Both the position numbers and the translations under genes were made by a program. 29,178 nucleotides of DNA from a virus. Location of the stretch: IMG/VR virus record IMGVR_UViG_3300030339_000188, positions 1-29,178 of that record. One strand, 5' to 3'. A model generated the notes under the pieces. It saw only the letters and a program-made list of their open reading frames with translations. It did not search any database and was not told the DNA's origin. Shown here piece after piece: positions 18,723 through 27,200 of the stretch. Every line of letters begins with the position of its first letter. Within the stretch, counting starts at the first letter, position 1.

Positions 18723-21541
18723 TGAGAAACTGGAGATGATACATTTAAACCTCCTCCGTTTTCTTGAGAATTATCTAAGTTTTCTTTCTTTTCTTCTTTT
18801 GTGTTATCATCTTTTAAAATACGAGCAGCTTCTAAACTTGTTATGAAAAAATTATCAGATCCAAGTTTATGAGTAGCTGATAACACCATATATTCTCCGT
18901 CAAAAAAACCCATACCTTTGACAAAGACATTTTTACCTGGACCTATCCAAGGATGACAAATTGCTTCTATTTTTGCACTTTGCATTTGAGCAAATAATAT
19001 TTTTAAATTTCTTTGTCTGTCAGCTACGGTTGTAGGTGGTTGTTCAATTTTTGTATTATAATCAGTATAAGTAACAAAATCTCCAACTGTATAATCTACA
19101 TCTATTTTCATAGCATTGGGAGTATCTGTTTTTTCTATAGATATTTTTGTAGATAAACTTCCTTGAAATCTATATGCAAAAACATCTTTTTCTTGCCTCA
19201 TAAGTTCTAAAGTATTCGCATATTTAGATTTAGAATCTGTAGAGTTTAAACTAGAATTAGTTGGTTGGATAATTGGAGTTGCAACATATTGAGATTCATC
19301 AAAATCATCTGTTACACAAATAATCCAAGCAGCATTAATTCCAGCACCTGAACCTGTTGCTGCCGATTGCAAAGCACAGCCGTTATCATCTAAAACTTCT
19401 CTTAACCATCTTATAATGGTTGTTTCGTTATCTGGAGTTTTATTTTCTAAAACACTTGCTTTCTTTTTACTTATTTTTATATAAACTGAATCTGGATGAA
19501 CATCTCCTTGGTTAGCTCCTCTACCAAGACCAATTACATGAACATATCCTGTAAAATCTCTTGAATTTGCTAAATTCCTCCAGTGTCTTTTTCCATTAAC
19601 GTATTGTCTTTTACCTCTTTCAGCATCTGAATCATTAAAACTTGAAAAAGCATCTAAATCTGCTAAATAAGCAATTAACAAATCGCCTAAAGTAATATTT
19701 CTTGATTCAGAAATTACTCTTCTTAAATAATGAGCAAAAGCTAAAGGCATTTGATGAACTATAGAACCTGTAGTTCTAAAAGATAACTTTGCTGTTAAAG
19801 CTCCTGAATCTTCTTGTGAAACTTCTGGGTTTAAAATAGATAATTTAACATAGTTTGCATCTGTTAAGTTAGAACGAGAAACCGTTACTTCTCCGTTTAC
19901 TTCATTATATTGCACTCCATCATCAAATAATGAATAATATTCTTTACTTCCTAAAACGTTTCCATTTTTGTCAACTGTATTAGATATTTCAGAATTAATA
20001 CTTTGAGTTAAAGTAATATATGGTTTACTTGGAAGAATTTGATTTATTAAAAAATGTCTAACTTCATCTCCAAAAACTTCCCATCCTGGATGTGTCCAAA
20101 AGCCCATTGATGTTTTATTTGCTTTATCATAATAAGGCAATCTTAACATCCATCCATATCTAAACCAATAATCGCCTCCAGAACTTCCTGGTCTAGCATC
20201 GTAAATAAAAGACCAAGGTGAAGTTAAATCTGTAAACTTATTCCCTTGAACATCAACTAAAGACATACTTATTATAGCTAATCCATTATCGCATTGAGCT
20301 CCTGATTTAATTTCAAAATCAGTAAACCCTATTGGTCCAGGCTTCGAAGTTGATTTCGACATAGCTCCTGGAGATAAAACTAATTGTCCAAAAGCTCTTA
20401 CTCCTACTTTTCTTGCATTCATGACTTGTAATCCTGCTTCGTTAGGAACACCCATCCAATCATAAGATTCTTTAAAGGGATCTACTGACGTTAAATCTGC
20501 AACACCGCTAGAACTATTCGTTGCTTCTTGACCTTGTCCTGCTCTTTTAGAATCTGTATAAAAAGATCCTTTAGGTAGACCTTCGTCCATTTTTTTTCTT
20601 CTTTCTTGCAATTGATTACTTGCAGAAGTTGCTTTATTTCCTACACTTGCAGCTGTATCTTTTGGTACACTACCTGCTTTTTCATAATAACCATTATCCA
20701 TAGTTACTTGAGGAATAAACTCAACAAAAGGCAATAAACTTTGAGGAGTGTATTTAGAGGATAAATATAATATAAATTGTTTTAAAGAAATCCAGTCACA
20801 ATCTTCACTTACAGAAGCTCTTTTTCCCCAAGATACGTTAACTTGATCTTGTTCTGTATTTGATATATTAATACCTATTTGGTCAAATGTTTTTTGGTAA
20901 TTTGGTAATTCTTCTTTATCGTCTTCAGCACCTAGTCCTCCATCTACTCCATCATTTCCACCATCTCCTTTAGTTGTAGGAGAAACATCAGATGTCTTAG
21001 GAGGATTTTTTGAAGCGGTAGAGTCTGTTTTTTTTCCATCATTTAATGCAAAAACTTCGTTTTTATTTGATCCTTCAAGATAAGAAATATGAACCCACCA
21101 AGGCTCTCCATCTTCTGCGGCTGAACCTTTTCCTGTTTTAGTTTCCCATATTAATTGTTTAAAAGAAGGAACACTATTTTTTATAAAAAAATATAAATCT
21201 CTATTTTTTACACTTCCTTTTTTTAAAGCAGATTTTACGTCAATGTCTGCTGCCGCAGCATTTAAGTGATCACTCGACTTAGCTCCTCCTGCTGCTGCGT
21301 TTGCAGCAGGATCTCTATAAAGACTATTTATCCCAAAACCATCACCAAATTGACTATATAAAGGATCTAAAATATTTACTACTAGTCCTATAATGTTTTT
21401 TTTTATTTTTCCATCTATAAGAACCGAACTTTCGTTTCTCGGTGAACTTTGATATATTTGTTTTGGTTTTAAAACATGTCTCCATGTAAAACTATTACTT
21501 CCAGGGACAAATTGGTCCAATAAAACTGCTTCTTTTGCCAT
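18698..21541 (-). CDS. Baseplate hub protein with N-terminal M15-type peptidase domain
   Basis: A 947-aa protein. Residues ~65-155 carry an M15 zinc peptidase signature: INSLYRDPAANAAAGGAKSS then DHLNAAAADID (S90-x-H92 ... D99) and PWWVHIS (H151), the three usual metal ligands, with E146 as a possible catalytic acid. Such domains cut peptide bonds of peptidoglycan. After a low-complexity Gly/Lys/Thr linker (~165-215) comes a long structural part. Near the end, HPWIGPGKNVFVKGMGFFDG and EYMVLSATHKLG match the hub fold of gp27/gpD-type tail proteins. I infer a tail-tip hub that opens the cell wall, an analogue of T4 gp5/gp27 with a peptidase in place of the lysozyme. The gene is 5 bases downstream of the gp53-like gene, in one transcript. 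Confidence 0.82.
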   Translation of the reverse strand: MAKEAVLLDQFVPGSNSFTWRHVLKPKQIYQSSPRNESSVLIDGKIKKNIIGLVVNILDPLYSQFGDGFGINSLYRDPAANAAAGGAKSSDHLNAAAADIDVKSALKKGSVKNRDLYFFIKNSVPSFKQLIWETKTGKGSAAEDGEPWWVHISYLEGSNKNEVFALNDGKKTDSTASKNPPKTSDVSPTTKGDGGNDGVDGGLGAEDDKEELPNYQKTFDQIGINISNTEQDQVNVSWGKRASVSEDCDWISLKQFILYLSSKYTPQSLLPFVEFIPQVTMDNGYYEKAGSVPKDTAASVGNKATSASNQLQERRKKMDEGLPKGSFYTDSKRAGQGQEATNSSSGVADLTSVDPFKESYDWMGVPNEAGLQVMNARKVGVRAFGQLVLSPGAMSKSTSKPGPIGFTDFEIKSGAQCDNGLAIISMSLVDVQGNKFTDLTSPWSFIYDARPGSSGGDYWFRYGWMLRLPYYDKANKTSMGFWTHPGWEVFGDEVRHFLINQILPSKPYITLTQSINSEISNTVDKNGNVLGSKEYYSLFDDGVQYNEVNGEVTVSRSNLTDANYVKLSILNPEVSQEDSGALTAKLSFRTTGSIVHQMPLAFAHYLRRVISESRNITLGDLLIAYLADLDAFSSFNDSDAERGKRQYVNGKRHWRNLANSRDFTGYVHVIGLGRGANQGDVHPDSVYIKISKKKASVLENKTPDNETTIIRWLREVLDDNGCALQSAATGSGAGINAAWIICVTDDFDESQYVATPIIQPTNSSLNSTDSKSKYANTLELMRQEKDVFAYRFQGSLSTKISIEKTDTPNAMKIDVDYTVGDFVTYTDYNTKIEQPPTTVADRQRNLKILFAQMQSAKIEAICHPWIGPGKNVFVKGMGFFDGEYMVLSATHKLGSDNFFITSLEAARILKDDNTKEEKKENLDNSQENGGGLNVSSPVSHQIKTSGK

Positions 21542-21546
21542 ATTTT

Positions 21547-21816
21547 TTATATTTCTTCGTTATATCCCCATTCGTTCCATATTCTATTTAATGGTAAGGC
21601 TATTCTTATTTTATCACCTGCTTTTATTTGCCATTCAAAATTATATTGTGGGTTTGCACACATAATTACCCAACTGAGAGTAACATCATGATAATACTTA
21701 TCTGCTAAAGTATCAATATTATCAAATTGCTTAAAAACATAAGGAAGATCAGATGAAGCATATGATATTTTCCTCATAGGCTGTATAAAATTTTTTTTTG
21801 TATATCTACTTGCCAT
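21547..21816 (-). CDS. 53: Baseplate wedge protein, T4 gp53-like
   Basis: An 89-aa protein starting MASRYTKKNFIQPMRKISYA. The core FDNIDTLADKYYHDVTLSWV followed by IMCANPQ is the LysM-like pattern of gp53 family baseplate proteins (a time/space-keeping 'LA.KYYGD.TLWWVI..AN' block), and the KAGDKIRIALP end fits. It would help hold wedge subunits in the baseplate. I chose the ATG at 21816 over an upstream TTG at 21846, because the promoter box at 21847-21855 then has the usual ~30-base spacing, and the upstream codons look like leader. It is followed by the hub gene. Confidence 0.78.
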   Translation of the reverse strand: MASRYTKKNFIQPMRKISYASSDLPYVFKQFDNIDTLADKYYHDVTLSWVIMCANPQYNFEWQIKAGDKIRIALPLNRIWNEWGYNEEI

Positions 21817-21846
21817 TATGCTTCTTATTAAATATTGTTTTTTCAA

Positions 21847-21855
21847 TAAATATAA
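21847..21855 (-). promoter_or_regulatory. Late-type promoter box of the gp53-like/hub operon
   Basis: Minus-strand TTATATTTA then TTGAAAA, 30 bases before the ATG at 21816. It faces a second box on the plus strand at 21883-21891. Confidence 0.6.
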
Positions 21856-21882
21856 AAAAATGATACATAATGGTTGTTTTTT

Positions 21883-21891
21883 TTATATTTA
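21883..21891 (+). promoter_or_regulatory. Late-type promoter box of the plus-strand structural genes
   Basis: Plus-strand TTATATTTA then AAACAAA, 18 bases before the ATG at 21910. It overlaps an upstream in-frame extension and so argues for the 21910 start. Confidence 0.62.
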
Positions 21892-21909
21892 AAACAAAAA
21901 AGTAATCCA

Positions 21910-23196
21910 ATGTCTTACATAAGAATCTATCCAAACAAAAATAACACTATTTTTAAATCTAACTTTGGCTCTTTAATTCAAAAGCAAGGAGAAGTTAATA
22001 CTGGAAAAAATCCTATATTTGAATTAAATGATGGAGCAAGTTCTTCACGCATTTTATTAGGCTTTGATCTTGAAGAGTTAAAAAGCAAGTTGGTAAATAA
22101 AAGCTTTACTTGTAATTTAAAGCTTTATGACGCAGGTGCTTTAAGAAACGGAGGGTTTGTAACTAAACCGATTAATTTATATTACTTTAACTCTGTTTTT
22201 GTAGAAGGAAACGGATTTGGTTTTTCAGATGCTAGTGCCTCTGTTGGAATTAGCAATTGGAATAAAAGAACGAATAATGATAGTTGGACTACAGAATTTG
22301 ATACTCCAATTATGAGTATTCAAACTCAATCTCAATCTGATGATTTAATTTTTAAAAATTTAGAAAGTCAAGTTTTAAATTCAATAAATAATAATTTAGA
22401 ATGTAATTTTGCTTTGAATTTTGATTCTTTTGATGCAAATGATGTTTTATACGCTAAATTTATTAGATCAAAATATACGAGAACTATTTTTAAACCTTAT
22501 TTAGAGTTTTTTATAAACGATAGTGTAATTGATTCTCGTTATAACTTAAAAAAAGATATCTCTTCTCCTTTATATTTAATAAATTGGAATTTAGAAGAAA
22601 TTTCAAATTTAACTGTAGAAGTAGAGGATTTACAATCTTCAGAAATTACAACACCTTCTATTACATATGATGGAAACGGAATACATAGATATAACTTTAC
22701 TCCTTTGACTAATGGAGAATATGTAGAAATTTGGAAAACTAATGGAGAAGTTATTAGTAAGTCAATGTTAATTACAAAACCAATATTTGATATTTCTCAA
22801 AACCAATATTCTTCTTTGTATTTTTATCCAACAACTTATTATAACAAAAATTTAATAAGAAAAGGAGATTTAGTTAAAATTAATTTAATTGCTAAAAGTA
22901 ACAGAAAAAATTTTGTTTCTTCTTTTTTTGAATACAAAATTTTAACTACAAGTGAATTTGAAATTTGCCCATGGATGCCAGTAAGTGTATATGGAAATGA
23001 AATGTATTTTTATATGGATACTTCATATTTCTTTGAAGAAATTGAATATGAAATAATAGTTAGATTTAAAAACGGTGAACGTACTCAAACAAGTGTAGAA
23101 GTTTACAAATTTAGAGTTACTTTTGATGGTCCTTCTAAATTCGACGGAGTTGATGCTTCTCCTTATAGCGATAGAGAAATTTATTTAAAAAAATAA
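21910..23196 (+). CDS. Virion structural protein with N-terminal DNRLRE-like domain, 428 aa
   Basis: The product starts MSYIRIYPNKNNTIFKSNFG. The segments NTGKNPIFELNDGASSSRIL-LGFDLEEL and later NLYYFNSVFVEGNG resemble DNRLRE-type beta-sandwich (carbohydrate-binding-like) domains, in which a row of ordered polar residues precedes RFDL-type strands. The C-terminal ~200 residues are another beta-rich region (YFYPTTYYNKNLIRKGDLVK). There is no signal peptide. It lies at the head of a plus-strand run of three structural genes opposite the baseplate genes, so a baseplate, tail-tip or fibre-attachment role is likely. An upstream frame extension from 21874 is rejected because it contains the promoter box. 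The domain call is tentative. Confidence 0.7.
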   Translation: MSYIRIYPNKNNTIFKSNFGSLIQKQGEVNTGKNPIFELNDGASSSRILLGFDLEELKSKLVNKSFTCNLKLYDAGALRNGGFVTKPINLYYFNSVFVEGNGFGFSDASASVGISNWNKRTNNDSWTTEFDTPIMSIQTQSQSDDLIFKNLESQVLNSINNNLECNFALNFDSFDANDVLYAKFIRSKYTRTIFKPYLEFFINDSVIDSRYNLKKDISSPLYLINWNLEEISNLTVEVEDLQSSEITTPSITYDGNGIHRYNFTPLTNGEYVEIWKTNGEVISKSMLITKPIFDISQNQYSSLYFYPTTYYNKNLIRKGDLVKINLIAKSNRKNFVSSFFEYKILTTSEFEICPWMPVSVYGNEMYFYMDTSYFFEEIEYEIIVRFKNGERTQTSVEVYKFRVTFDGPSKFDGVDASPYSDREIYLKK

Positions 23197-23203
23197 TAAC
23201 AAA

Positions 23204-24244
23204 ATGAAACAATTCGATTTTAACGATAATAAAGTTATCAACTATACTCCTTTAGAACCTACATCTCCTCAAATGATGTTTGTACCTACTGAAGAAAGTG
23301 CGGCTTGGAGTTTGCAAAATTATAACGCTACTCAAACTACTTCTACTGTTTATCAAACAGGTATAAGTCAAAAACTTTCAGCTGTTGCTAATTATGTTGG
23401 TATATCAACTATTGACATTCCTCATATAATAGATCCAGATTTTACTGACTTTAAAATTAGTAATCAAACAATAACTAACGAAGATTTATTTACAAATGAT
23501 GGAGATCAAAAAATATTAATGTTAGGGAATAAAATACAATTATTAGAAATACCTAAAGATAGATTTAAAAACTCGGATACAGGAGAATATAATTATGGAG
23601 TATATTATCTTCAAATTCAACCTAAATGTGTTACTACTACAATTAAATGTATTGTTCAAGGAACTCGTAATTTATATTCTAGTATAAACGCAGCTGAAGT
23701 AGTTACTAATTTATCTACTATAAGAACTACATATTATAATCTTGATAAAATCCCTTTTAGTGGAACTACTTTACTTTGGGATTTTGGAAATGCTTTATAT
23801 TTAAAACAAAAAGGAAGATTGCTTGGTTCTGTTGTAGAAATATATGATTCAAATGGGAAGTTAAAGACTACTAGGTTTGCTACAAATGATGATATAAATA
23901 CTTATTCTGATTCAAGAGTAGAATTATCTCCTAATTACATAGGTTATGAATCTCCTCAACATACAATTAATATAGGTGATGTTGTAAAAATATATCCTAG
24001 AGAAACTTACTTCAACCCTATAACATTAACATTGAATTTTCAATCTTTAAATAACACTGTATACGGATTAGTTCAGTTTATGAAAAATGATGTTGCAAGA
24101 GACATCACAACAAACGTTTACGAAATATACGATGATAATGGATTAAGTGTTTCTGCAGAAGGAAATGTAGATGGTAAAGTTGTACAAAGTTACCAAATAC
24201 AACAAGTTGGAAATAAAGAATTACGTAAAAATTTAAAAATTTAA
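23204..24244 (+). CDS. Hypothetical virion protein, 346 aa
   Basis: Starts 7 bases after the previous stop and ends 5 bases before the next ATG, so it is the middle gene of a tight operon. The product begins MKQFDFNDNKVINYTPLEPT and is rich in Thr, Asn, Tyr and Ile, with alternating hydrophobic strands typical of beta-structured phage tail proteins. A segment around residues 130-165 (YNYGVYYLQIQPKCVTTTIK) and the C-terminal stretch (PITLTLNFQSLNNTVYGLVQ) look like sheet-forming repeats. No catalytic motif, signal peptide or coiled coil is visible. The family is not recognised; a tail or baseplate role is inferred from the neighbours. Confidence 0.72.
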   Translation: MKQFDFNDNKVINYTPLEPTSPQMMFVPTEESAAWSLQNYNATQTTSTVYQTGISQKLSAVANYVGISTIDIPHIIDPDFTDFKISNQTITNEDLFTNDGDQKILMLGNKIQLLEIPKDRFKNSDTGEYNYGVYYLQIQPKCVTTTIKCIVQGTRNLYSSINAAEVVTNLSTIRTTYYNLDKIPFSGTTLLWDFGNALYLKQKGRLLGSVVEIYDSNGKLKTTRFATNDDINTYSDSRVELSPNYIGYESPQHTINIGDVVKIYPRETYFNPITLTLNFQSLNNTVYGLVQFMKNDVARDITTNVYEIYDDNGLSVSAEGNVDGKVVQSYQIQQVGNKELRKNLKI

Positions 24245-24249
24245 AAAAT

Positions 24250-27200
24250 ATGCCTACAATAACAACTTCAAAATCAAACGATGCTATTAAAGGTGGCGTA
24301 TTTTTTGGTAGTAACTTAACTCCTGGAGGTTTATTTTCTAACATTCCAGAAAGCACCAATATAGTTTCTAATCAAACTGTTATTTCTCCTAATATTATTC
24401 TTACTTTAGAGCAAATTAAAAATAGCTTAAACAATAGTTTAAGTTCAACTAATTCTTTATCTAACCCAACTTTAAATATATTTTTGAAAAAATATACTCA
24501 ATTGTTGATAGATTACGAAGAAATTAGAAATACAGTTTTTTTTGGATCTAGTTATACAGAATTAAGCTACCAAATAACTTATTTGTCTAGCAAATATCCT
24601 TATAAAATTTATATAGCTAAAAAAGGAACAACAAATACTCTTAAAAAAATTGAATTAAATTCAATTGGTGCAAATTCTTCTTTCTATTTTAAAATAAATG
24701 AAGATATGCCTTTATATAATAATGTAGACATTACTAATGATGGGGCTTTTTCATGGATTAAAGATTATGATATTATAGATTCTACTAAAACTAGATTCCC
24801 TGTAAAAGATTTGCAAGCAATTAAAACAGGGGTTTTAGGAGAAGTTACTCCTTTTAAATCTACAGATAGTTTTTCTTACTATATATTAGAAATAAAAGCA
24901 AACTTAACTTTAAAAGAAGAAGGGAGTGTTATATTTTTTGATTCTCTTAAAATGCAATCAAAATTAGGAGAAGCTCAAATAATAAACGGAGATGGTTATC
25001 CTTTTTATCTTAATGATAGTGTTTATTTAAAAGTTAAATTTGTAAACTTATCTGATAAGTTAAAAGATTTAGAAATTTTAAAAAGAGATGCTGTTGGTGT
25101 TTTTTCGTCTACTGCAATTACTTTTAAAGTAGATTCTTTTAATTCTTCATCACCTTCTTTATGCTCTATTACAATAATTAAATCTTCAGAAGATGGGACT
25201 TCTATTAACGGTTTTCCTTCAGATATTGATTTAGTTGCTGGAGATTATTTAACTATAGTAAAAGACTTATCTCCTGAATATAAAATATATGAAAAAGTAA
25301 AAATTGATAGTATTACAATAGGAGATACTATGATTGTAAACTTTACACCAGATCCTCTTTTAAACATAGATTATAATCAAATTGATACATCTGAAGGTGT
25401 TTACGTCACCCTACCTGAAACACTCGCAAAAATCCAAGTTTCTGGTAGAATAGAAGCTACTGACGAGATACAGTATAATGCTGGGATTGAATTAAATGTT
25501 CAAACAATACATAGAGGACTATTGCTTTCTCCAAAGTTGGGAAAAATTATAGAGTTTGAAAGTACATTAGATGGGTTGCAAAAAGCAATATTAAATATTT
25601 TAAATCCAACTCCTTGGCCTAGAGAAGTAATTACTAATAATATTATAACTGAAGGAGAAGAGTTTAGACTTTGGGTTCAAAATCCAGATAACATGATCAA
25701 AAACAAAACTGATTTTGATTTTAGCTATTATACAGATAATGAACAACAATATGATTTAGTAGGAGCTATAAGTTTAGACGAAAACGAAACTAATCAACTA
25801 ATTAGAAGAGCAATACCTTCTGAATTGATAAATGAAATTAATGAAACTGATGATAGTTTATTCTCTCGTTATGTATTATTAGCAGCAAAGTTTTTTGATT
25901 CAATTAAAGTTTATATAGATTTTATTCAATATACTCATACTTTAAATTATTCTGAATTTAACCAACTTTCTCCTGAATTTTATAAACTATATGCAGATCA
26001 TCATGGCTTAACATTATTTAGTGAAGGAAACGAAAGCGATCTTTCTTCTTTGATTTTTGATACAGTTAATACAAGAAGTTCTTTGTATGTTGAAAACTCA
26101 AACTTAATCGATAGTGTAAAACTAAATGAATTAGCTCAAAAAAGACAAAAATATTTGTTAATAAACTTATTATATATTTATAGCAAAAAAGGAACAATAG
26201 CTTGTCTTGAATCCTTGTTAAACTTATTAGGAACTCCAGATGGGTTAGTTTCTATTTCTGAATATGAATACTTATGGGATAAAGTTAACAATTTTGGATA
26301 TAAAAATATTAATAACGAAAAAGTTAGTGTTCCTCAAGTTTTATCTTATGATAAAGATGTTGACAAATCTGTAAATAAACCTTATTATTATAAACCTGTC
26401 TATGATAACGACAATGTTTACAACCTTAGGGAATTAACTCTTCAAATAGACCCTATTGAAGGAATTACTAAAGATATTTATAAATATATTCAAAAAAAGA
26501 AACAATATGCATATTTCAACCCAGGAAGCTTTTTAAACTTACAACCTATAGAATGTCCAAAAGCAGAAAGTGATGAAAAAACATCTTACTATGGATTACC
26601 TTTATCTTTTCCTGAAAAATTCAGTGGTATAGGTGTAAATTATTTAATAGATAAAACCTCTCCTGATGATTTAAAATTTGCTAAATTTCAAATATGCGGT
26701 TTATATAAACTTAGCAGTTCAAGTGTTACTTTTACAGAAGATGTTGTAAATCCAATCAATACACTTTTTACTTACCAAATTCCTTTGTTGAAAGATTTAC
26801 CTGTAGAAGAAATATACAAAAAAAATAGCATATTTGCTTTAAATCATTATCCTATTGTTTTAAAAATTACAATTCCAGATAATTTTTCAAGTATAACAAC
26901 TTGGAATGTTAAATGTTTAAATTCTCCAAGTAACGATTTTACTTTACAACTTCCTTCTTTATATGATATTGAAAGTATAGAAGAAAAACTTAAACAATTT
27001 AAAATTTTATTTGACAATAAAACTAACGTCTTCAGCTCTTGGATAGAAGATAATAAAACTTCTGAAATTGGCAAATATGATTTTTGTATTAAATACAATT
27101 ATGATAACTTCTTGCAATCAACTTCAATTGAAAGCATTAATTGTAGTTTAGATGTTTACAACAATAATGTTCTATCTCAAAGTTATAACTTTAGCAAAGG

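Noticed and set aside
21874-21909. Upstream start for the 428-aa structural protein
   Set aside because: The extension contains the late promoter box and poly-T/A leader sequence; ATG at 21910 fits the spacing seen at other genes.
24105-24359. Minus-strand 84-codon frame
   Set aside because: Antisense across the junction of two plus-strand structural genes.
26847-27098. Minus-strand 83-codon frame
   Set aside because: Antisense inside the giant tail gene, which is open throughout.
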